Assembly: GCA_947164965.1 (NCBI GenBank)
Contig: CAMUYR010000022.1
Span: forward strand, 1-54,195
Direction: 5' to 3'
Length of the DNA: 54,195 nt
Source: an uncultured Prevotella sp.
GTDB lineage: Bacteria; Bacteroidota; Bacteroidia; Bacteroidales; Bacteroidaceae
Positions 1 through 7,008 of the stretch are shown here, in pieces; positions within the stretch are counted from its first letter, which is position 1, and every line of letters starts with the position of its first letter. A model generated the notes under the pieces. That model was not told where the DNA came from, did no database searches, and worked only from the letters and a program-made list of their open reading frames with translations. The translations under genes were made by a program, and so were the position numbers.

Positions 1-97
1 GAATGCGGTCGTCGTCCTTGTACTTGCCTGCAAGAATCTCATCGCAGAGGCGATCCGCCATCTGGATGTAAATCGCTTTATCATTAGTAAAAGTCAT
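1..97 (-). CDS. GntR-family (YtrA-like) transcriptional regulator, N-terminus only
   Basis: Partial gene cut by the left edge; only the first 32 or so residues are present (MTFTNDKAIYIQMADRLCDE...). The stretch IYIQMADRLCDEILAGKY is the typical opening of a GntR winged-helix domain. The start ATG at 97 overlaps the stop of the upstream permease gene (ATGA), indicating translational coupling; another in-frame ATG lies at 109. It is the third gene of an operon with an ABC ATPase and a permease, the usual company of YtrA-subfamily regulators. A perfect inverted repeat of the AGTGTA...TACACT type at the operon promoter (1857-1880) is its likely binding site. The effector domain is not in view. 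Confidence 0.85.
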   Translation of the reverse strand, partial: MTFTNDKAIYIQMADRLCDEILAGKYKDDDRI

Positions 98-984
98 ACG
101 TTCAACCATTTATTGTTAATAACCTGCATGCGGGTAAACAGCTTATACGAAATCCAATAGTGGATGGGAATGAGTAGCGTAACTGCCGTGTTTAGAATAT
201 AGAAGAAGGGATGGAATATCGTTGTATAGGTCTTCGTCTTCTCGTCCCAAGTGCCATTTATGAAATCGATGTTGACGCTGTTCCAATCAATCTGGTTCAG
301 GACAATAATCAGCAGGATGACGACGACGGCAATCGTAGCGCTGGTCATCAGGAACTGCTGGCGACGGAACAGCGTGCCGCCCACAATGTAGAGTGAATGG
401 AAATAGAACACCCAATTGAAGAGCATCCAAACCATCTGCCAATGCTCAAAAGCCGGACTATAGATAATACGAGTAAAAATCATAGGGGTTCCCCAGACGA
501 TTATACGTCCCGTCAAGCTGTCAATGAATACGCGTAAGGCGTCAGCCAGCACATAGGCGGCAATGGTGAGGACAGCCATCAGCACAATGGAATACAGAAG
601 ACTGACGACATACTTCTCCAGATTGCTGACGGGCCATAGCAGATAGGCAGAGCGCTTGCGCGTATCCTTCATCTGCGAGAACATGAAACTGGCACAAAAC
701 AGCATAGCTATGCAGAAGAATACGACGCCAAAGACACTCGTCTGTTCCACATGTTGAGTGTAAGTACGAATCAGTTCTTCCATCGACCAGCTTCCTGTCT
801 CTATACCTTCTTCCATTGAACTATAGGAAAAACCATTCACACGGGTAAAGAACAGATTGGCCATAAACAGGACGAGCGTATAGATGCCGAAGAGGCGAAT
901 CCACGACTTGCGCTCTACCAGGAAGTGGCACTTCAGTGCCTGTGAAAATCTATTGAAATTGAATGTACTCATAATGGTTTGCAT
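94..984 (-). CDS. ABC transporter permease, six membrane segments
   Basis: 296-residue membrane protein without recognised catalytic motifs. Hydrophobic segments lie at about residues 33-50, 84-104, 127-150, 184-204, 214-232 and 262-282, giving six predicted helices, with a polar loop after the first and a short cytoplasmic-like stretch (KDTRKRSAYLLWPVSN) after the second. It follows the ABC ATPase by 9 bases and overlaps the GntR gene by 4, so the three form one operon. By context it is the membrane half of an ATP-driven exporter of the YtrB/BcrA kind; the substrate is unknown. In this family such operons are often induced by cell-envelope stress (family knowledge, not shown here). An alternative start is Met5. 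Confidence 0.85.
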   Translation of the reverse strand: MQTIMSTFNFNRFSQALKCHFLVERKSWIRLFGIYTLVLFMANLFFTRVNGFSYSSMEEGIETGSWSMEELIRTYTQHVEQTSVFGVVFFCIAMLFCASFMFSQMKDTRKRSAYLLWPVSNLEKYVVSLLYSIVLMAVLTIAAYVLADALRVFIDSLTGRIIVWGTPMIFTRIIYSPAFEHWQMVWMLFNWVFYFHSLYIVGGTLFRRQQFLMTSATIAVVVILLIIVLNQIDWNSVNIDFINGTWDEKTKTYTTIFHPFFYILNTAVTLLIPIHYWISYKLFTRMQVINNKWLNV

Positions 985-993
985 CTTTAAGGG

Positions 994-1812
994 TTAAGCT
1001 TTCGTTTGCGTTTTATAATTAAACAGAAGTTCGAGGTTCACTTGCGTCTCAGCGTCACCTTCCTGGCGACGGCAGATGACGGCATTGCCCTGAAGGGTAG
1101 GTTCGGCATAAAGCACGCTGTCGTCCATCTGCTGGGGCGTACGATATTCGAAAGTGTACTGATCTTGGATGTCCTGCATCGAGGCATTCAGCAATACAGA
1201 GCGCTGGTCGAGCATCACGATGTGGTCGAGCATCTGCTCAACATCGTGTACCTGATGGGTAGAGATAACAACGGTACGATCCTCCGTCATGTGCTGGGCG
1301 ATGACCTTACGGAACTGCGACTTCGAAGGAATGTCCAAACCATTGGTAGGCTCGTCCATCAGCAGATACCTGGTGTTAGTTGCCATCGCGAAGGCAATAT
1401 AGGCCTTCTTGCGCTGACCCATCGACAATTCGCCTAAACGAACATCTACTGGCAACTCGAAATCAGCTAGACATCCCTGAAGTATCGCATCAGAGAAGTT
1501 AGGATAGAAAGGCTTGTAGAGCTTCACATATTCAGAGAGACAGATGGCTGGCATCTCGAATTCCTCCGTCACGAGGAAGAGGTCGCGAAGCAACTCTGGT
1601 GTTCGCTTGTATGTGGCGATGCTATCGCAACAAACGGAACCAGAGATGGGACGCAACAAGCCCGACAACAAATAAAGCAGAGTAGACTTGCCTGTACCGT
1701 TCTTGCCCAGCAAGCCATAGATACGGTTCTCCTCCAACTGGAGACTGAACCCGTCGAAGACAAGTGCCTTCTGGCCCTTGTACTTGTAACTGATGTTTTG
1801 TACGTTAATCAT
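994..1812 (-). CDS. ABC transporter ATP-binding protein
   Basis: 272-residue ABC ATPase. Walker A (GKNGTGKST) is at residues 36-44, the signature LSMGQ at about 129-133, Walker B with catalytic Glu (LLMDEP) at about 150-155, followed by a D-loop (NGLD) and a switch His region (VISTHQVHD). The C-terminal 60 residues diverge and may contact the partner permease. It is the first gene of the exporter operon, 9 bases ahead of the permease, and starts about 60 bases downstream of a clear promoter with an overlapping operator. Expected to power export of an unknown compound at the inner membrane. Confidence 0.92.
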   Translation of the reverse strand: MINVQNISYKYKGQKALVFDGFSLQLEENRIYGLLGKNGTGKSTLLYLLSGLLRPISGSVCCDSIATYKRTPELLRDLFLVTEEFEMPAICLSEYVKLYKPFYPNFSDAILQGCLADFELPVDVRLGELSMGQRKKAYIAFAMATNTRYLLMDEPTNGLDIPSKSQFRKVIAQHMTEDRTVVISTHQVHDVEQMLDHIVMLDQRSVLLNASMQDIQDQYTFEYRTPQQMDDSVLYAEPTLQGNAVICRRQEGDAETQVNLELLFNYKTQTKA

Positions 1813-1856
1813 ACGCTGAATAATATGGTTTATTAATGAATTAAATTTGCTGTATT

Positions 1857-1880
1857 AGTGTACCACTTTAATAGTACACT
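1857..1880. promoter_or_regulatory. Inverted-repeat operator, YtrA/GntR type
   Basis: AGTGTAC (1857-1863), 10 bases, GTACACT (1874-1880): a perfect 7-base inverted repeat that abuts the -7 element and covers the predicted start of transcription. The AGTGTA...TACACT form resembles operators known for YtrA-type GntR repressors. As the operon encodes such a protein, autoregulation by steric block is inferred. Confidence 0.7.
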
Positions 1881-1881
1881 G

Positions 1882-1913
1882 CAAAAGTAGGTAAAATAAG
1901 ATTTTCCTCCAAA
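1882..1913 (-). promoter_or_regulatory. Promoter of the ABC/GntR operon
   Basis: On the minus strand TTTG (1913-1910), 20 bases, then TACTTTTG (1889-1882): a full match to the Bacteroidetes -33/-7 layout. The predicted transcription start near 1875 falls inside the inverted repeat at 1857-1880. Confidence 0.75.
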
Positions 1914-2035
1914 CTTTTCGACAAAAAAGTGATTGCGTTTATGCTTTTTTAACGTTCAAGAGTCGCGCGTTCCTTAATTTATTAAATAAGCTTGAGTACC
2001 TTACGACTTCTTTTCATCACGCCACTCTCTAATTA

Positions 2036-2116
2036 TTCCCACGCTGGGAACAAAATATTCCCACGTTGGGAACAAAACATTCCCACGCTGGGAATAAAAC
2101 ATTCCCACGCTGGGAA
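2036..2116. repeat. Four tandem 22-bp units carrying a 15-bp palindrome
   Basis: TTCCCACGCTGGGAA occurs at 2036, 2058 (one C to T change), 2080 and 2102, exactly 22 bases apart, separated by 7-base A-rich linkers. Each unit is an interrupted palindrome, TTCCCA-3 bases-TGGGAA. It lies between two divergent promoters. Apart from this array, the two promoters and the operator, the spacer 1813-2249 shows nothing else. Confidence 0.95.
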
Positions 2117-2194
2117 TAAAAAGCCTGCTTTACCTTCCTCTGAATTGTTACCGTATGTTAAATTGATTTTTTTCGTAGATTTCTCGAAAAAACA

Positions 2195-2226
2195 TTTGCA
2201 CGATTAGTGTAAAATCACTATCTTTG
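2195..2226 (+). promoter_or_regulatory. Promoter of the TPR sensor kinase gene
   Basis: TTTG (2195-2198), 20 bases, TATCTTTG (2219-2226). This places the transcript start near 2233 and excludes the in-frame GTG at 2226 as start codon, so ATG 2250 is preferred. Confidence 0.75.
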
Positions 2227-2249
2227 TGCACCATAACACAACATTTTGT

Positions 2250-4061
2250 ATGAAACTAAATACAACCTGCTGTCGACTTACGGTCGCAACCATACTAATA
2301 GCCATGTGCCTCTGTACCACAAAAACATGGGGATCAGCACTGGATACTAACGATTCTGTAGCAAAGAAACTGCTACATGAGGTACGTATTACCTTCAACC
2401 AAAACGACGAAGAAGCATACTACGAAGCTTCCAACAATTACAAGAACTACCAACTTCAAGAGAATGACCGGAAAGGATACTATCTGAGTTGTAAAAACGA
2501 AGTTCTTTACGACGTCAACCACAACCACTTCTATCGTGCTCTGCGCAAGACGATGGCCATGCAAAAAGATATGGAGGAACGTGGGATGGAAAAAGAATTG
2601 TATAAGACAACCCATCTGCGTGGTATCATCTATTCGTTACGTGGAAACATCAAACTGGCCCACCAGTATTTTGAAAAAGCACTTGAACAAGTAGACCATT
2701 CACAACCGGCCAATCTGGTGTCGCTATATATGGATCTGGCCAACATAGAAATGGACACCCAACCCTTGGAAGCCATGAAACACCTGGATTGCGCCATCGA
2801 GATGATCAAGGCTAACGGTTCAGGCTATGAATACAGCGATGCTATTGGCTTCAAAGTCATTCTGGCTTATGCAATGCGCGATTGGAACCTTGTCAACGAG
2901 TATTTTTCAAAATACCTTGAACTGCAGAAGTCGTTAGGACAAGAATTCAGTTCCACCTATTTTAATTATGCAGTCATCTGCAAAGCTGTAGCAGACAAGA
3001 GGTATGACGATGCCATAAGTCAAACCCTGGAACTGACCAACACAACTGATATATATAAATTTCAAACCGAAATCTACGAACTGGCTGGTAAGACAGAACT
3101 TGCGCTAGCTACTCAAAAACAGTATATGGCAGTAAAAGACTCAGTCAATAATGTCATTATGAGTGAAGAGATGGTTGGTTCTGCCAACGATTTGCATGAT
3201 GCCGAACTGCTGAACGAGACTGTTGCGAAGCGTAACCAGATGTTAACATGGATTATCAACATCATTATTTTCGGAGCCCTTCTCATTGGTTTCCTGATTT
3301 ACAGGTTCAACCGTTTGCGCTATCTGAAGAATCTGCAACTTCAGTATCACGAACTGCTCATTGCTCGCGACAAAGCCCACGAGGCAGAACGCATGAAGAT
3401 GAGTTTCCTGCAGAACATGAGTCATGAGATACGTACGCCACTGAATGTTATCTGTGGTTATGCACAAGTCATTGGCGACCCACATACTCTGATGACTGTA
3501 GAAGAAAAGAAAAACATGTGCCAACGCATCACCCACAGCTCACAAAGTCTGGTTCGTATTGTCGATGAAATTCTGGATATAGCAAGCAAAGAGAGCATAC
3601 ATTTCATTGACAAAAACGACCACGCCAGTTGCAATGCGCTGGCTCGTGAGGTGATTCAGCCTTATCTGAACATGCAAGATAGCTCGAAAGTCAATTTCGA
3701 GCCGCTCTTGAAAGACAGCTTTATGATTACCACTAATCGTAAGGAGGTTGAAAAGATATTGAGTCATCTCATAGACAACGCTATGAAATTTACCCAGCAA
3801 GGCTCAGTAACCCTGCGCACCTATCAGGATAATCTGGACCACCTGATCTGCTTCAGTGTTACTGATACAGGTTGCGGTATCAAGGAAGGCGACGAAGAGA
3901 AGATATTTGAGCATTTCTACAAGTCAGACATCTATAAAGAAGGTGTAGGGCTTGGACTCTCGTTATCCCGTAGAGTAGCTCGCCAAATGGGTGGCGATGT
4001 GGTTCTTGACAGCCAATACAAAGAAGGAAGCCGTTTTATTCTCAAGCTACCAAAGGAATAA
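2250..4061 (+). CDS. TPR-type membrane sensor histidine kinase (orphan)
   Basis: About 603 residues. An N-terminal signal sequence (hydrophobic VATILIAMCL) is followed by a roughly 300-residue helical region with TPR-like repeats, presumably periplasmic, a membrane helix at about residues 334-353 (WIINIIIFGALLIGFLIYRF), a linker, a HisKA domain with phospho-acceptor His392 (NMSHEIRTPLN) and a HATPase_c domain with N box (HLIDNAMKF), G1 (DTGCGI), F box and G2 (GVGLGLSLS). No receiver domain or response regulator is adjacent, so its target is unknown. The same architecture is seen in the kinase at 30509-32278, with clearly related sequence around the phospho-acceptor; the two are paralogues. 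The gene converges on nadK with only three bases between the stop codons. Confidence 0.9.
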   Translation: MKLNTTCCRLTVATILIAMCLCTTKTWGSALDTNDSVAKKLLHEVRITFNQNDEEAYYEASNNYKNYQLQENDRKGYYLSCKNEVLYDVNHNHFYRALRKTMAMQKDMEERGMEKELYKTTHLRGIIYSLRGNIKLAHQYFEKALEQVDHSQPANLVSLYMDLANIEMDTQPLEAMKHLDCAIEMIKANGSGYEYSDAIGFKVILAYAMRDWNLVNEYFSKYLELQKSLGQEFSSTYFNYAVICKAVADKRYDDAISQTLELTNTTDIYKFQTEIYELAGKTELALATQKQYMAVKDSVNNVIMSEEMVGSANDLHDAELLNETVAKRNQMLTWIINIIIFGALLIGFLIYRFNRLRYLKNLQLQYHELLIARDKAHEAERMKMSFLQNMSHEIRTPLNVICGYAQVIGDPHTLMTVEEKKNMCQRITHSSQSLVRIVDEILDIASKESIHFIDKNDHASCNALAREVIQPYLNMQDSSKVNFEPLLKDSFMITTNRKEVEKILSHLIDNAMKFTQQGSVTLRTYQDNLDHLICFSVTDTGCGIKEGDEEKIFEHFYKSDIYKEGVGLGLSLSRRVARQMGGDVVLDSQYKEGSRFILKLPKE

Positions 4062-4064
4062 ACA

Positions 4065-4955
4065 TCAGCCTCGCTGGTCAGCACCCCACATCATCTTTTC
4101 GCGTAGCGTATGGAAATATTTAGTACCTGCACGCTTGATGACCTGTACACTATAAGGGGGTTTGCGAATAATCAGCTTGGTAGTATCTGACAGTTTCTCG
4201 CTTCGACCATCCAGGGCTACTAAGAAATTACGAGTACGGCTCTCTACAGACAGTTCTATCAAAGAGTCTTCTGAAATGACAATAGGACGGACATTCAAAG
4301 AATGAGGAGCAACTGCTGTCAGCGAAAACACGTGGGTACCTGGCACGATAATAGGACCTCCAACAGAAAGCGAATAAGCCGTAGAGCCTGTTGGTGTCGA
4401 AATAATCAATCCGTCAGCCTGATAAGTCGTCAGCGTCTCACCATTGATAGAGGCATGAATTGATATCATCGAAGCATTATCTTTTTTTAGGATAGCCACA
4501 TCGTTCAGTGCACAATTATAACCCTGCAAAGATTCATCGCTCGTAGAAACCTGTATGACTGCACGAGTATCTAACGCAAAATCTTCATCATAAAGAGCAT
4601 TGATGGTTCGTTCTATTTCTTGCGCATTCACATCAGCCAGAAATCCCAAGCGGCCCGTATTGATTCCAAGAATAGGAATCTGCTTCATACCTACCACGCT
4701 GGCTGTTCGAAGGAAAGTACCGTCGCCACCCATAGAGATAGCAAAGTCTGCCTCAAAATGATGATCATCAAACACGTTGACACCATTCAGCGACATTTGT
4801 TGTGTCTCAGTAATAAAGGTGTAGAACTCGCGTTCTACATATATATCAGCCTCATGTTGTGACAAACAGGCAAGGAGTTTCTGTACAGATACAGACTTCT
4901 TGGGTTGATAGACATTACCAAATATGGCGAACCTAAGTTTACGTGTAGTCATCAT
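4065..4955 (-). CDS. nadK: NAD kinase
   Basis: 296 residues, normal length. Phosphorylates NAD to NADP using ATP. The diagnostic GGDGT motif is at residues 76-80 ([12 protein letters not shown]), followed by [11 protein letters not shown] and the glycine-rich stretch [20 protein letters not shown]. The usual NE(x)xI motif reads NDVAI, a conservative Glu to Asp change in an otherwise canonical protein. The start is the first of two adjacent ATGs. It is divergent from pdxJ, and the two -7 elements lie only three bases apart, so their promoters overlap. Confidence 0.95.
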   Translation of the reverse strand: MMTTRKLRFAIFGNVYQPKKSVSVQKLLACLSQHEADIYVEREFYTFITETQQMSLNGVNVFDDHHFEADFAISMGGDGTFLRTASVVGMKQIPILGINTGRLGFLADVNAQEIERTINALYDEDFALDTRAVIQVSTSDESLQGYNCALNDVAILKKDNASMISIHASINGETLTTYQADGLIISTPTGSTAYSLSVGGPIIVPGTHVFSLTAVAPHSLNVRPIVISEDSLIELSVESRTRNFLVALDGRSEKLSDTTKLIIRKPPYSVQVIKRAGTKYFHTLREKMMWGADQRG

Positions 4956-4983
4956 TTTTTATTGTTTTTTCGCTGTTAATTCA

Positions 4984-4991
4984 CAAAAATA
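4984..4991 (-). promoter_or_regulatory. -7 element of the nadK promoter
   Basis: TATTTTTG on the minus strand. A TTTG at 5012-5009 sits 17 bases upstream, shorter than the usual 19-21. It is adjacent to the pdxJ -7 element on the other strand. Confidence 0.5.
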
Positions 4992-4994
4992 TTG

Positions 4995-5002
4995 TATCTT
5001 TG
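4995..5002 (+). promoter_or_regulatory. -7 element of the pdxJ promoter
   Basis: TATCTTTG, a consensus -7 element; no clear -33 element is seen upstream. The predicted start near 5008 gives a leader of about 50 bases before ATG 5056. Confidence 0.6.
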
Positions 5003-5055
5003 CCGTTGCAAAGATAATAAAAGTTCGCGTAATAGCAACAAAACGAATCAATAAA

Positions 5056-5769
5056 ATGACAAAACTGAGCGTAAATATTAATAAGGTGGCCACTCTGCGC
5101 AATGCCAGAGGAGGCAACAATCCTGATGTTTTGCAGGTAGCGAAAGATGCAGAAACATTTGGAGCACAGGGCATTACGGTACATCCTCGTCCTGACGAGC
5201 GCCACATCCGTTATCAAGATGTGCGTGACATCCGCCCTATCATCACCACAGAGTTTAATATCGAGGGTAACCCCATCGACTCATTCACAGAATTGGTGCT
5301 CGAAGTAGTGCCCAATCAGGTAACACTGGTACCCGATGGTCATGACCAGCTGACCTCAAATCACGGCTGGGACACCATCGAAAACAAGGCATTCCTGACT
5401 GACATCTGCAAGACCTTTAAGGCAGCAGGTATTCGCACCAGCATATTTGTGGATGCAGACCCACGAATGGTAGAGGGTGCCAAAGCCTGCGGAGCCAATC
5501 GCGTGGAGCTATACACAGAGCCATACGCATCTGGTTATGCAGCTGATCGTAAGGCTGCCATCGCTCCCTTCATTGCTGCCGCTGAGGAGGCTCGTCGTGT
5601 AGGTCTGGGCCTCAATGCCGGCCACGACCTGTCACTCGAAAACTTAGCCTACTATCATGAACTGATTCCTTGGACCGACGAGGTATCTATAGGTCATGCC
5701 CTCATCTGCGACGCCCTGTACATCGGGCTTCACGAAACCATCAAACGATACTTACAAGCATTACAATAA
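5056..5769 (+). CDS. pdxJ: Pyridoxine 5'-phosphate synthase
   Basis: 237 residues, as expected for PdxJ, which condenses 1-deoxyxylulose 5-phosphate with 3-amino-2-oxopropyl phosphate in de novo vitamin B6 synthesis. Visible family motifs are the start [29 protein letters not shown], the [16 protein letters not shown] phosphate/substrate loop, and the C-terminal [13 protein letters not shown] and EVSIGHALI. The frame is open upstream to 4924, but the promoter at 4995-5002 and the family N-terminus place the start at ATG 5056. It leads a tight cluster: the DJ-1 gene follows by 3 bases, then ispD and recG. Confidence 0.96.
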   Translation: MTKLSVNINKVATLRNARGGNNPDVLQVAKDAETFGAQGITVHPRPDERHIRYQDVRDIRPIITTEFNIEGNPIDSFTELVLEVVPNQVTLVPDGHDQLTSNHGWDTIENKAFLTDICKTFKAAGIRTSIFVDADPRMVEGAKACGANRVELYTEPYASGYAADRKAAIAPFIAAAEEARRVGLGLNAGHDLSLENLAYYHELIPWTDEVSIGHALICDALYIGLHETIKRYLQALQ

Positions 5770-5772
5770 ACT

Positions 5773-6342
5773 ATGAAAAAGGTCTATGTATTTTTAGCTG
5801 ACGGCTTCGAGGATGTTGAAGCCCTCATTCCCATCGACGTGTGGCGTCGTGGAGGTATTGATGTAACAACAGTGAGCATCTCCGACTTTCCTTTGGTACA
5901 GTCGGCACATGGTGTTAACATCGAGGCTGACATCATGTTTGAGCAAGGTGATTTTTCAGATGCTGACCTGCTATTCTTGCCTGGTGGTATGCCTGGTGCA
6001 ACGAATCTCTTCGAACACAAGGGCGTATGCAAAGCCGTTGTAGATCAGGCCGTTGCAGGCAAGAAGGTCGCTGCCATCTGCGCCTCGCCTGCTGTTGTGT
6101 TAGCTCCATTAGGCCTCATCGAAGGCAAGAAGGCAACCTGCTATCCCGGTTTTGAGAAAGTACTGGCAGAAAACGGTGCCACTTATACTGGCGACCTCTT
6201 TACTGTCGATAGCAACATCACCACTGGTGAAGGTCCCGCTGCTGCTTTCCCCTTCGCCTACGAACTGCTCAGTCAGTTAGTCAACAAGCAGACCTCCGAT
6301 CAGATTGCCGAAGGTATGCGTTTCAAGCACCTGATGGCCTAA
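5773..6342 (+). CDS. DJ-1/PfpI-family protein (YajL/DJ-1 type)
   Basis: 189 residues, DJ-1/ThiJ fold. The nucleophile elbow AAICASPAVV places the conserved Cys at residue 103, and the partner acid is Glu16 in GFEDVEALIP. These match the redox-sensitive Cys/Glu pair of DJ-1. Family members are described as chaperones or glyoxalase/deglycase-like enzymes acting on methylglyoxal products; which activity applies here cannot be decided. It starts 3 bases after pdxJ and abuts ispD with no gap, so the genes are cotranscribed. Confidence 0.92.
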   Translation: MKKVYVFLADGFEDVEALIPIDVWRRGGIDVTTVSISDFPLVQSAHGVNIEADIMFEQGDFSDADLLFLPGGMPGATNLFEHKGVCKAVVDQAVAGKKVAAICASPAVVLAPLGLIEGKKATCYPGFEKVLAENGATYTGDLFTVDSNITTGEGPAAAFPFAYELLSQLVNKQTSDQIAEGMRFKHLMA

Positions 6343-7008
6343 ATGGATTACGTCATTATTGTTGCTGGTGGTAAAGGGCTACGCATGGGAACAGATATTC
6401 CCAAGCAGTTCTTACCCATTGGTGGGAGACCAGTATTGATGCGAACCCTCGAAAGGTTTCGCGAGTATTCCCCTACCCTGCAGATTATCCTTGTGTTACC
6501 CAAGGCTCAGCAGGACTATTGGCGACAGCTCTGCCAAGAGTACCATTTCCAGATAGAGTACCGGTTAACTGATGGCGGTGAGACGCGTTTCCATTCCGTA
6601 CAACATGGTCTTGCGCTAATACCAGATGATGCAGAAGGCGTTGTAGGCGTCCACGACGGTGTACGCCCATTCCCCAGTATTGACGTCATCAGAAACTGCT
6701 ATAATACAGCAAGAGAGAAGAATGCAGTCATTCCCGTTATTCCAGTTGTAGAGACCGTTCGTCATCTTCAAGGAGACGATTCCGAAACAGTCCCCCGCAA
6801 CGATTATCGTCTTGTACAGACACCCCAGACTTTCGATATTCAGTTATTGAAGGCTGCGAACCAGCAACCCTACAACGATGGTTTTACGGATGATGCTTCA
6901 GTAGTAGAAAGCTATGGCAATAGCATCACTCTGGTGGAAGGGAATCGTGAGAACATCAAGATAACCACACCCTACGACCTGAAGATAGCTGAAGTACTGA
7001 TAGGATAA
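6343..7008 (+). CDS. ispD: 2-C-methyl-D-erythritol 4-phosphate cytidylyltransferase
   Basis: 221 residues. Third step of the MEP isoprenoid pathway, transferring CMP to methylerythritol phosphate. The N-terminal nucleotide-binding signature [20 protein letters not shown] is intact, as are VHDGVRPF and the C-terminal [15 protein letters not shown]. The ATG follows the previous stop directly, and its own stop overlaps the recG start (TAATG). The ispD-recG pairing suggests cotranscription from the pdxJ promoter. Confidence 0.97.
   Translation: MDYVIIVAGGKGLRMGTDIPKQFLPIGGRPVLMRTLERFREYSPTLQIILVLPKAQQDYWRQLCQEYHFQIEYRLTDGGETRFHSVQHGLALIPDDAEGVVGVHDGVRPFPSIDVIRNCYNTAREKNAVIPVIPVVETVRHLQGDDSETVPRNDYRLVQTPQTFDIQLLKAANQQPYNDGFTDDASVVESYGNSITLVEGNRENIKITTPYDLKIAEVLIG

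Noticed and set aside
1992..2207. Small protein gene over the 22-bp repeats
   Set aside because: The reading frame consists of repeat DNA with a period that is not a multiple of three, and it has no start signal or family match.
2226..2249. GTG start at 2226 for the sensor kinase
   Set aside because: The GTG overlaps the -7 element TATCTTTG, so it would not be in the transcript; ATG 2250 gives a normal signal peptide.
4924..5055. 44-residue N-terminal extension of PdxJ
   Set aside because: It overlaps nadK and the divergent promoters, and the family N-terminus begins at ATG 5056.
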